64,000 nucleotides of DNA from Deltaproteobacteria bacterium (GTDB taxonomy: Bacteria; Myxococcota_A; Polyangia; Haliangiales; Haliangiaceae): contig JAHDIH010000004.1 of NCBI GenBank assembly GCA_020630875.1, forward strand, positions 186,212-250,211, written 5' to 3'. Position numbers and translations under genes: made by a program. Below, piece by piece: positions 32,247 to 39,301 of the stretch. The first letter of the stretch is position 1. Every line of letters begins with the position of its first letter. Under the pieces are notes generated by a model that saw only the letters and a list, made by a program, of their open reading frames with translations, did not search any database and was not told where the DNA came from.

Positions 32247-32837
32247 TTAAGGCGCGATTTCACCAGTAGGAGAGATCGTTACGAGCGTCTCTTCACCTAC
32301 CTCGACTGAGCTTTCCACCGTGTGCCCCTTGCATTCGATCAGTTCCACGAGGAACTGCCTATCAAGCTTTTCGCCGGCCTCTTCTTTAGGGTCTTCTTCC
32401 TTCGAAAACCAAATCCTAATGGATAGACTTCCGTAGCGCTCGTTTAGATCGGCAAGGATATCTGCAAGACTCTGATCGTAAACGTTTTCTGCGGCAAGAT
32501 GCGCAAGAATATGAACGTCTCCAGCGACTGCCCCAAAACCAATACAACTAAGTAATCCACCGGTGTACAAGTTGCTCCTTGTTCCCACAACCACTTCTCC
32601 CATTCGTGCCACCCTCGAACTGAACGCTGAAACTTCGTGGGTGACGGGATACTTATCTTTACTTCCTACCAAGTTATAGTGGCGGTTGTGTCCCTTTACG
32701 CGACGCTCGCCAAGGCCACAATCATCTTTCACTTGGGAAGCAGAAATTGCTGTCGCGGACGTTGTTCCGTGACTGCGTTCCGAAACGGACGGCGGTTCGT
32801 TGAGGTGCTCTGTGGATGTTTTTGCAGAACGACTCAA
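32247..32837 (-). CDS. CheD-like protein (possible deamidase fold)
   Basis: 196 residues as opened by the first start; ATG 32603, giving MGEVVVGTRSN at the N-terminus, fits the CheD family better. Residues 79-120 read GEVVVGTRSNLYTGGLLSCI and then DVHILAHLAAE. This echoes CheD, where a catalytic Cys in LGSC and a His about 15-17 residues later deamidate receptor glutamines. Here Cys98 and His113 match. The tail is acidic. No chemotaxis genes occur nearby, so the substrate is open. The N-terminal 78 residues are low complexity and may be untranslated. Confidence 0.5.
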   Translation of the reverse strand: MSRSAKTSTEHLNEPPSVSERSHGTTSATAISASQVKDDCGLGERRVKGHNRHYNLVGSKDKYPVTHEVSAFSSRVARMGEVVVGTRSNLYTGGLLSCIGFGAVAGDVHILAHLAAENVYDQSLADILADLNERYGSLSIRIWFSKEEDPKEEAGEKLDRQFLVELIECKGHTVESSVEVGEETLVTISPTGEIAP

Positions 32838-32890
32838 AGCAGCATTTTATAGTACTCGCTACTTCTAAGCAAACCCTTTTTTAGGCTAGG

Positions 32891-33895
32891 CTATCCTTGC
32901 TCAGATTGTTTGCGTGGCATGATCTTATAAACTGCGCGCTCCATTTGAGGTAAAAACCAAACTAACAAAATCGTGTTGAGCACGTTAAATGTAGTATGAA
33001 AAATCGCAAGATGAGTTGGCGAGTCGGTAACGAATGCGGACTGTATGGCTACGATAAAAGCACCGACGAGTGGCAGCATCCAAATCACCCCCAAAACATT
33101 AAATAGGGTATGGCTGACGGCGACCCTTTTTGCTGTACGGTTAGCCGGAATCGCTGCCAGCTGCGCAGTCACTGTGGTGCCAATATTTTCTCCTAAGATC
33201 ATCGCGGCAGCGAGATCAAAGGTAATCCATCCATGCGCAAGAAACGTTACCGTAATCGTCGTTGCGGCAGAGGACGACTGCACCACGATAGTAAGGACGG
33301 TACCGATAAGAACGAACAGAAGCACCGATCCAAACCCATAGTCGGCCAGGCTTGTAACGAACTCGAGTGCCTCTGGGTTGCCTTTGAGATCTGGAACGCC
33401 TTTTTTCAGTATCGAAAGACCAAGGAACAGCAGACCAAATCCGAGCAGAGGTTCACTCCACAGTTTCAACTGGCGGTTGCCAACAAAGGACAAGAATACC
33501 GCAATACCAATAGATGGTAGCGCAAACGCGTCTATTTTTACTTTAAATCCAAGTAGTGCCACGAGCCACAGCGTGACGGTAGTGCCAATATTGGCCCCCA
33601 TCACCATGGAAATGGCTTGCCGTAGATTCATCAGTCCTGCATTTGCAAAAGACACAATCATCACTGTGGTCGCACTGGAGGACTGAACGAGTACCGTGGT
33701 AAAAAATCCAGAAAAAATACCTGCTACACGGTTCTGCGTCATTATGGATAGAACATTTTGAATCCGATCACCAACGCCCTTCTGCAAACCAGCGCTCATG
33801 ACCTGTAAACCATAAAGAAATATGCCGAGACCACCTACGAGGGCAAAAACATTTTCCACCTGCATGCTATAGGTAAAAGTTGCCTCATTTACCAT
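32891..33895 (-). CDS. Na+/phosphate cotransporter, short form
   Basis: 334-residue membrane protein of the NptA/YjbB (PNaS) family. It carries the two inverted QSSSATT-type repeats (VLVQSSSATTVMIVSF near residue 68 and IVVQSSSAATTITVTF near 205) and the paired GANIGTTVT / GENIGTTVT segments. About eight hydrophobic segments. Many bacterial members add a C-terminal PhoU-like domain to about 540 residues; here the protein stops after the transport core. It should move phosphate with Na+; direction is uncertain. The leader on the minus strand can form a long hairpin. Confidence 0.9.
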   Translation of the reverse strand: MVNEATFTYSMQVENVFALVGGLGIFLYGLQVMSAGLQKGVGDRIQNVLSIMTQNRVAGIFSGFFTTVLVQSSSATTVMIVSFANAGLMNLRQAISMVMGANIGTTVTLWLVALLGFKVKIDAFALPSIGIAVFLSFVGNRQLKLWSEPLLGFGLLFLGLSILKKGVPDLKGNPEALEFVTSLADYGFGSVLLFVLIGTVLTIVVQSSSAATTITVTFLAHGWITFDLAAAMILGENIGTTVTAQLAAIPANRTAKRVAVSHTLFNVLGVIWMLPLVGAFIVAIQSAFVTDSPTHLAIFHTTFNVLNTILLVWFLPQMERAVYKIMPRKQSEQG

Positions 33896-34030
33896 CGAAT
33901 TTTTTAACCAAAACGGTGACCAGCGAAACGCATACGAATTGTCGCTGGATCTCTGTCCAAAATGGAACTATCAACGTAGAGATTGAGAGCCGCTATTAGA
34001 ATAACGTACACATGCACGTTCCCCGAATAG

Positions 34031-34070
34031 TCTCGTTCGCACGGCTCCTCGCAAATGCGAACAGCGAGAG
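34031..34070 (-). other. Hairpin in the upstream region of the Na/Pi cotransporter
   Basis: GTTCGCA (34035-34041) pairs with TGCGAAC (34056-34062), extendable by TCTC/GAGA across an AGC bulge. It lies about 140 bp upstream of the transporter start and after the terminator of the preceding gene, so it could be part of the transporter leader. No known riboswitch class is recognised. Confidence 0.4.
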
Positions 34071-34116
34071 CAAGTTAGCTTTTTACTACGAAGATTCTCA
34101 AGAATATCTTCTTCTC

Positions 34117-34153
34117 AAAAGCGGTCGACGATTGCAGCTCGACGACCGCTTCT
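34117..34153 (-). terminator. Terminator of the gene at 34160
   Basis: AAGCGGTCG (34119-34127) pairs with CGACCGCTT (34143-34151). Read on the minus strand a TTTT tract follows the stem, just after the stop codon. Confidence 0.7.
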
Positions 34154-34159
34154 TTACTA

Positions 34160-34600
34160 CTAAGAGAAAAGACTTTTAGCTTTGTCGACAAGTCCTCCAA
34201 CACCGCCAGTCAAAAGACCTGCGATATTACCAAGATCAAAACCACTGTCAGCTTCATCCTCTGATGCAAACTTTGCCTTCAGTCCTTCGATGAGTCCCGG
34301 CGCTGCGCTGGCTGCTTCCTTTTCAGCTTCTTCTGGGGCCATGCCCTTCTTTTGTAAGATACCACTGAGCGATGTCTTAATCTTTTGAAAGATAGGACTG
34401 TCTTCCGTTGCATTTCCATCGTCAGAAAAAAGGCTTTTGAGCTCGTCAACGTTTCCACCTTTTAAGTCTTCGGTAATGGTATCAATCACAGAGTTTGCCC
34501 CCTCTTCCGCTGCGGCTTTGGTATCACTGTCTCCGAGACTGTTTGGTCCCATGTGTTCGCTTAGTTTACCGAGTACAAAACTTTTAATCTGATCCAACAT
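34160..34600 (-). CDS. Small soluble helical protein, unknown
   Basis: 146 residues, no signal peptide. Begins MLDQIKSFVLGKLSEHMGPN; three helical Ala/Glu/Lys-rich segments; ends IAGLLTGGVGGLVDKAKSLF. The glycine-rich amphipathic end is reminiscent of DUF937/YidB-like proteins, but I cannot confirm membership. Monocistronic, flanked by terminators on both sides. Confidence 0.65.
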   Translation of the reverse strand: MLDQIKSFVLGKLSEHMGPNSLGDSDTKAAAEEGANSVIDTITEDLKGGNVDELKSLFSDDGNATEDSPIFQKIKTSLSGILQKKGMAPEEAEKEAASAAPGLIEGLKAKFASEDEADSGFDLGNIAGLLTGGVGGLVDKAKSLFS

Positions 34601-34689
34601 GTTTGAATACTATCACACGAACACGTACACGACCGTCATCGATGCATCAACCAGAGTGATACGTGTTTTGGCCGAATTGTCATGCATAA

Positions 34690-34724
34690 AAGAAAAAAAC
34701 ACGCCCAACTTCGGACGTGTTTTT
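34690..34724 (-). terminator. Terminator of the HDH lipoprotein gene
   Basis: AAACACG-CC / GG-CGTGTTT stem (34697-34722) around AACTTC. On the minus strand it is followed by TTTTTTTCTTTT; it lies 20 nt after the stop at 34744. Confidence 0.8.
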
Positions 34725-34743
34725 CATCTGATGTTTGTGAGAG

Positions 34744-35316
34744 CTAGTTGATAGTAACGTTGAACGAAACGTCGACGTCACTTTCGCCTGGCAAAGTCTC
34801 GAGACCATTTTTCGCATCATTGGCGAGTGTGGCAGTTTTCAACTCAGGCAAATGTTGCAGAACTACTTGCAAGGATCCCGTACCAGTCACTGCGGTAACG
34901 GAGTTGCTAAGTCCCACGGGCCAGCCATTACCATCTTGGTCACCATAGGTGTGTTCTAGCGGTGCATTCGTTTGTTCGTTCGTTGGACCATTAACGGCAG
35001 TACCTGCAAAGAAAATTTGGTGTTCGTCATTTTCGTCAGCGATTTCCGCAGTGATGTCTTCTGCCGGATCTTCGAGACGATTTTCGAACCCGACATTTAA
35101 GGAGTACGTTCCCGCATCGAGAACGATATCATCGATTACGGGAGCGTTTCCTCCATCGCCATCGTCATCGTTCCATAAAAAGGTTGTGGAGTTTCCCGCA
35201 CCATCGTCAAAGGTGAGCAGCACGGTGGTAATAACCTCTTGTTCAGAATGATCGTGGCCGTCTTCTGCGCAGCCGGCAGACAGTAGTAGTACAAATAGTG
35301 GAGCTCGTAGTTTCAT
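34744..35316 (-). CDS. Lipoprotein with N-terminal His/Asp patch, probable Fur-family target
   Basis: 190 residues from ATG 35316: signal MKLRAPLFVLLLSAGC, then AEDGHDHSEQEVITTVLLTF. An Asp-rich loop WNDDDGDGGNAPV follows, then alternating beta-strand text ending in DVDVSFNVTIN. The pattern (HDH after the lipid-anchored Cys, ITTV-LTF, DDDGDGGNAP, EDEHQIFF) matches a family annotated in Bacteroidetes as 'type 1 periplasmic binding fold superfamily protein', often near metal-uptake receptors. The next gene upstream encodes a Fur-family repressor, and the gap holds dyads with TGCAAG half-sites, so metal-controlled expression and a metal-binding role are likely. Confidence 0.7.
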   Translation of the reverse strand: MKLRAPLFVLLLSAGCAEDGHDHSEQEVITTVLLTFDDGAGNSTTFLWNDDDGDGGNAPVIDDIVLDAGTYSLNVGFENRLEDPAEDITAEIADENDEHQIFFAGTAVNGPTNEQTNAPLEHTYGDQDGNGWPVGLSNSVTAVTGTGSLQVVLQHLPELKTATLANDAKNGLETLPGESDVDVSFNVTIN

Positions 35317-35384
35317 AGTTATTCCTTTCACAGAGAGATTTAAAGTCTCTTAACGAGCTCGGTGTACCCCCCTTCGTCATCTTT

Positions 35385-35399
35385 TGCAAGCGACTTGCA
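35385..35399. promoter_or_regulatory. Palindrome upstream of the HDH lipoprotein
   Basis: Perfect dyad TGCAAG-CGA-CTTGCA. A second, related dyad TTGC-GACTA-GCAA lies at 35412-35424. Located 70-110 bp before the lipoprotein start; the TGCAAG half-site recurs in front of the Fur-family gene. Confidence 0.6.
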
Positions 35400-35431
35400 T
35401 TAACAAACAGCTTGCGACTAGCAAATGGAGT

Positions 35432-35857
35432 TCACGTGCATCGCGGGCAAACGCCGATAAGTTGTAATTCCGCGGATGCCAGTGACATCCCCCATTCCGC
35501 ACTTACTGGCCCTTCCAACTTGGCCGTGGGCAAACATTCGACGGAGCCACAGGTTCTGCAAGAAAAGTGGGGGTGAAGATGCAAGGTCTTATCATCACTT
35601 CTCAGTTCGTACCTTGCAATCCCGCCGATGTTGCTAGCGACGGTAGCGAGGTCGTAGTCGACAAGACAGACAAGATTACGATACAAGGTAGCTTGGTCCC
35701 AATCGGACGGGCCCATTTCGCTCACTACTTCACTATGCGACAAGGGACGTTTTGCTTGGGCAAGGAGGCGAAGTACCGCCACCCGCGGCGCCGTAGCCCG
35801 CAGTCCCACATCTCTAAGCATTTCTTTGGCGTCGTTTTTGGATAGTTCAGTCAACAT
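35432..35857 (-). CDS. Fur-family metalloregulator (Fur/Zur/PerR)
   Basis: 141 residues. Winged-helix half: LRATAPRVAVLRLLAQAKRP (about 19-38), then SHSEVVSEMGP and WDQATLYRNLVCLVDYDLA. Metal-binding half: HLHPHFSCRTCGSVECL (the conserved H-x-HF-x-C-x2-C) and a terminal GVCPRC, together the structural zinc Cys4 site. Which metal or peroxide it senses is not decided by eye; the neighbouring His/Asp lipoprotein suggests zinc or another transition metal. A dyad lies in front of it, so autoregulation is likely. Confidence 0.9.
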   Translation of the reverse strand: MLTELSKNDAKEMLRDVGLRATAPRVAVLRLLAQAKRPLSHSEVVSEMGPSDWDQATLYRNLVCLVDYDLATVASNIGGIARYELRSDDKTLHLHPHFSCRTCGSVECLPTAKLEGPVSAEWGMSLASAELQLIGVCPRCT

Positions 35858-35877
35858 CTCAAGCTAGCCACAAAGGC

Positions 35878-35895
35878 ATTACTACTGCAAGTAAT
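35878..35895. promoter_or_regulatory. Palindrome upstream of the Fur-family gene
   Basis: ATTACT-ACTGCA-AGTAAT, a perfect 6-bp inverted repeat 20 bp before the start codon, containing TGCAAG as in the dyads in front of the lipoprotein. Confidence 0.55.
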
Positions 35896-36175
35896 ATGCG
35901 CAGAATACCGGCTATTACACGTATGAGAGGCTAACATTGGTTGTAATTGCAAGTGCGTTTTTCCCAGAAAAATCCACGAATCCATAACCCTAGACCAATT
36001 TCGTGATGCGCGACGGTTTGCGATCAATTCGTCCCGCAGAATTTTCATGGGTTGATCAATGGCAACGGGTTTATTGTCAACACCGCCGATAAAGTCGGAT
36101 CTTGCCATCTGGGCCGCAGTCGATGCCCTGGAGTCAGTAGAAGCCTAGTGGACGTTACGTGCTAGAGTAGTTTTA
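35896..36175. other. Intergenic region between the Fur-family gene and the redoxin run
   Basis: A further TTGCAAG occurs near 35949. An 85-codon minus-strand frame (35851-36108) overlaps the regulator's start; its first half has protein-like composition (ELIANRRASRNWSRVMDSW), but nothing supports it further. The rightward promoter of the TlpA-like gene must lie near 36130-36170. Confidence 0.35.
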
Positions 36176-36691
36176 ATGAACGGTTTAATTCAATCGCCAC
36201 TTTGGCTCATGACAATCGTTTTGGTTCTAGGTGCTAGTCACTCGTGCTCTTCGCATAAAGTAGAAATGAGCAAGCCAGTTCTTGAAGCAGTCGATTCTAG
36301 CAACATTTCGGCAAAACTATCGAAGTTTTCGAATCAGCAAGTTGTCTTAAATATTTGGTCAGCATGGTGCGCCCCGTGTAAAAAAGAACTTCCACAATTT
36401 GTCGAAAGTGCCAGAAAGTTCAAAGCCCGTGGCGTGCACTTAATGCTGGTTTCGATGGACACGGAAGATTCCCAAAAAAATATCATTCCGTTTTTGAAAA
36501 GTATCCGAGCGACTGGCCCCTATTACGTTCAAACTGGAAATGTCGCCGAATTTATAGACGTCTTGCATACTTCGTGGTCTGGGACCCTTCCCGCCACCTT
36601 TCTCTTTGAATCTGGAAAACTAGTTCGATTCGTAGAGGGACCACTTGAAGATAATGAAATCGAAGCGCTGTTCCAATCTGCAGTGAAGTGA
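36176..36691 (+). CDS. TlpA/ResA-like thioredoxin-fold lipoprotein
   Basis: 171 residues with a lipoprotein-type N-terminus ending in ASHSC (Cys24). The thioredoxin active site WCAPC is in IWSAWCAPCKKELPQF (about 62-77), preceded by VVLNIW and followed by a cis-Pro strand (GTLPATFLF). TlpA-like proteins reduce periplasmic disulfides, for example in cytochrome c maturation. It stands at the head of three consecutive redoxin genes (gap of 12 bp to the next), so a shared extracytoplasmic redox pathway is likely. Confidence 0.85.
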   Translation: MNGLIQSPLWLMTIVLVLGASHSCSSHKVEMSKPVLEAVDSSNISAKLSKFSNQQVVLNIWSAWCAPCKKELPQFVESARKFKARGVHLMLVSMDTEDSQKNIIPFLKSIRATGPYYVQTGNVAEFIDVLHTSWSGTLPATFLFESGKLVRFVEGPLEDNEIEALFQSAVK

Positions 36692-36703
36692 TATATCGAC
36701 TTC

Positions 36704-37386
36704 ATGAAAGCCATTATTTGTATTGCGGCTCTGTCTATTATTGTTGGATGCGAGTCTGAGCCGACGAGGACCGAGCCTAAGCCAACAGAACTGTCCAACA
36801 AGCAGGCTACAAACCAAGTTCGTCCGACTGCGGTCGAAAAAAAGCGATGCAACGCTTGGCAATCGGGGAAGAGCTGCCCTCTATTTCTGAGCCAATGAAA
36901 AACGTAGATTCGTCGCTTCTTTCGTTACCTTCTCTGGTCGGAAGTAAAGGAACTCTTGTAATTTTCACCTGTAACCACTGCCCGTACGCGGAGGCATGGG
37001 AGAGTCGAATTGCCTTGATCGGGAATGAATTTCAAAAGCTAGGCATTGGTGTTGTCGCCATTAATTCCAACGACCCGAAAAAATACCCGATCGATGGATT
37101 TGAAGGTATGCAAGAAAGAGCCCAAAAGCTTGATCTGAAGTTCCCTTACGTAGTCGATAGCACCTCCAACGTAGCGCGCGCTTTCGGGGCGAAAAAAACA
37201 CCAGAAATATTTTTGTTCGATAAAGAACAACGCCTTATTTATCACGGCGCAGTAGACGACAATCTGAAAGCTCAGTCAGTCAAAAAGCATTATCTACGTA
37301 GCGCGCTGACTTCTTTGCTGGATGATAAACCAACAACTGAAAACGAAACCAAATCCGTCGGCTGTTCGATCAAGTACAGAAACTAA
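36704..37386 (+). CDS. Redoxin lipoprotein in two frames, joined at A AAA AAG (-1)
   Basis: The first frame starts at ATG 36704 with a lipoprotein signal (MKAIICIAALSIIVGC) and a linker, and stops at 36898 after nonsense text. The second frame, usable from about 36844, encodes a thioredoxin-like domain with FTCNHCPYAEAW, a redoxin motif, and runs to 37386. They meet at A AAA AAG (36838-36844), in the correct phase (codons AAA AAG) for the dnaX-type -1 slip; after the slip the next codon is GCG. The full product would be an anchored redoxin of about 227 residues. A missing A in the A7 run (error or mutation) explains it equally well; the domain also has its own ATG at 36847. Confidence 0.75.
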
Positions 37387-37399
37387 TTGCGTTGGTACG

Positions 37400-37924
37400 A
37401 TGAGACATATTAGTGAATTGGCAGACGTCAAGTTGGTTACGGAAAGCGGAGAAGCTGTTACCATTGGCGATATTTGGAACGAACGCTCCACCTTGTTTGT
37501 AATGCTTAGGCATTTTGGATGTATGTTCTGCAGCCAACAAGTTCGTGAGTTAGCAAGCGAGCGCGAAAGGCTATCGAAAATGGGGACTCAAGTAGTTGTA
37601 GTAGGTCATGGCACCCCAAACTTTATTGAAGGTTTTAAAGAACACTCTAAATACGATGGAAAAATCTTCACCGACCCCTACCGAGAACTCTACAAGCGTC
37701 TGAACTTAACTGCTGCTTTGAGTTCCACATTTAATCTCAAAACATTGGGTGCAGCTATTAACGCGTTCAAACAAGGCGCTCGACAGGGAAAGACAGGCGG
37801 CAATGTTTGGCAACAAGGAGGAACCTTTGGATTTTCCGATTCGGGCGACGTATTTTTTGAGTATAAGAGCCAGTTTGCAGGCGACCACCCCAAGTTCAAA
37901 GAAATCTTCGCTGCCTTAGGTTAA
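37400..37924 (+). CDS. AhpC/TSA-like protein (PRXL2/FAM213 type)
   Basis: 174 residues from ATG 37400, 13 bp after the preceding redoxin. The redox motif is in FVMLRHFGCMFCSQQVREL, a C-x-x-C at the start of a thioredoxin-fold helix as in PRXL2/selenoprotein-L-like proteins, followed by VVVVGHGTPNFIEGF. No signal peptide, so probably cytoplasmic. The C-terminal GGNVWQQGGTFGFSDSG segment fits the family. Role: thiol-based peroxide or disulfide reduction. Confidence 0.82.
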   Translation: MRHISELADVKLVTESGEAVTIGDIWNERSTLFVMLRHFGCMFCSQQVRELASERERLSKMGTQVVVVGHGTPNFIEGFKEHSKYDGKIFTDPYRELYKRLNLTAALSSTFNLKTLGAAINAFKQGARQGKTGGNVWQQGGTFGFSDSGDVFFEYKSQFAGDHPKFKEIFAALG

Positions 37925-38024
37925 TCCAACAAGCTCCTCTGCAAACTCCACAGTCTCGCTCGCCTAAGCAACGTACCAGCAGCTCTTAAAAATTCTCTCC
38001 GGTACGATCAAGTGCCATGGCAAA

Positions 38025-38357
38025 TTACGTTTCACCCTGTGGTTCAAAATGTTGCCCCCAAAACCCCGCACTTTTGATAATCGACACATCCTCAAGCGGG
38101 ATTGTTTGACATGCTAGTCGCCGTCCGCTCGAGATATGGTGAGGTGGCATTCGGAGTCGAACCGATTCTCTACGTGTTAGCTTAGATACTTTGCCAACTA
38201 CAAAAATGGCGCAAGTTCCACAACTGCCCAGGCCTTTGCAGTTGAACCATCTCGCTTCGCCGTTATGAGGGGTAGTCTCAGCTTCTAGCAAAGCATCACG
38301 AATACTTTGGTTCGGCTTGCAATCGATGACTTTCCCTTGAAACATAATTGTTGGCAT
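38025..38357 (-). CDS. [2Fe-2S] ferredoxin-like protein
   Basis: 110 residues from ATG 38357. The plant-type cluster ligands are in WFNCKGLGSCGTCAIFVVG (C-x5-C-x2-C, about 41-59) and a fourth Cys in RRLACQT (about 85). N-terminal PTIMFQGKVIDCKPNQSIRD fits the beta-grasp fold. It probably carries electrons for the SDR enzyme upstream or for another oxidoreductase. The gap to the SDR gene is only 14 bp on the same strand. Confidence 0.82.
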   Translation of the reverse strand: MPTIMFQGKVIDCKPNQSIRDALLEAETTPHNGEARWFNCKGLGSCGTCAIFVVGKVSKLTRRESVRLRMPPHHISSGRRLACQTIPLEDVSIIKSAGFWGQHFEPQGET

Positions 38358-38371
38358 TTTGCGCTCTATGA

Positions 38372-39112
38372 TTACCACGGTATCGTTTTGCCTGCCCAGT
38401 CCTTAAAGCCACCGCTATCCTCCTTTGTGAGTGCGTCGGTGACTTGAATCAGTTGCTTTGCGGCACGACTCGGCGAGAAAAGCTTGTGAGACGGCACATT
38501 CCTTTGGAACGGTTTAGATAAATCTGTATCAACCGTACCAGGATGAAACGCGGAACAAATAACATTCGGTGCCCGCCTATCCATCTCAATCGATAACGTC
38601 TTTACAAACATATTTTGTGAAGCTTTACTTGCGCGGTAACTGTACCACCCGCCAAGCCGGTTATCCTCAATACTTCCAACCCGCGCGGAAACCGTGATAA
38701 AAACGGAACGCCTATCGTGAGATAGCAATCGCCAAAAGTGCTTGGCAGCCAGCATTGGCCCAATTGTGTTCACCGTGAAAGAGTACACACTACGTTCCAC
38801 ATTTATATCATCAATACGTTTTTCTGGCTTCCATATCTCGTTGTGCAAAAAGCCAGCCACGTAGAACACGCCAGACAACTCAGTTGTGCATTGCAAAATT
38901 TGTTGCGTGGAACTAAGCAACGACGACTCTTGCGTGGCATCAGTCGGGAGGACTTTTAATCTCGTTTCATACTTTGCACGCAGCGCCGCCAGTCCTTCGC
39001 TTTCATTTCGGCTCAAACCATACACGGTATTGCGAGACGAACTTTTAAGTAGTTCAGCAGCAAGTGCGAGACCAATACCGCGGGATGCTCCAATGATGAC
39101 GTAATGTTGCAT
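38372..39112 (-). CDS. Short-chain dehydrogenase/reductase
   Basis: 246 residues from ATG 39112 (MQHYVIIGASRGIG). GASRGIG is the cofactor loop, FYVAGFLHNE stands for NNAG, and YSYRASKAS holds the catalytic Tyr-x3-Lys. The Ser partner is in FITVSARVGS. The C-terminal region ends with GKTIPW, as in csgA-like/C-factor SDR proteins described in Myxococcus and relatives; that closer assignment is tentative. It precedes the ferredoxin-like gene in a likely two-gene operon and is divergent from the HemF-like gene. Confidence 0.85.
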   Translation of the reverse strand: MQHYVIIGASRGIGLALAAELLKSSSRNTVYGLSRNESEGLAALRAKYETRLKVLPTDATQESSLLSSTQQILQCTTELSGVFYVAGFLHNEIWKPEKRIDDINVERSVYSFTVNTIGPMLAAKHFWRLLSHDRRSVFITVSARVGSIEDNRLGGWYSYRASKASQNMFVKTLSIEMDRRAPNVICSAFHPGTVDTDLSKPFQRNVPSHKLFSPSRAAKQLIQVTDALTKEDSGGFKDWAGKTIPW

Positions 39113-39301
39113 TAGCTCAAGTTTTTCAGTCGCCGTTTGCAGACGCAAGCGCTGCATCATGACTAGTGCTACTTGGGTATTACTTCATTGATTTTCTTAT
39201 CCCTAAACTAGCATTAAGCAGGTATTTAGTAACTGCGTTCACACTTGATACTGTATTTCGGCAACTCTCGATACACGGATCCGTAGGTCACTTCGATTGC
39301 A

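Noticed and set aside
35851-36108. 85-codon minus-strand frame upstream of the Fur-family gene
   Set aside because: Partly protein-like, but covers the operator dyad, overlaps the regulator start and has no recognised motif.
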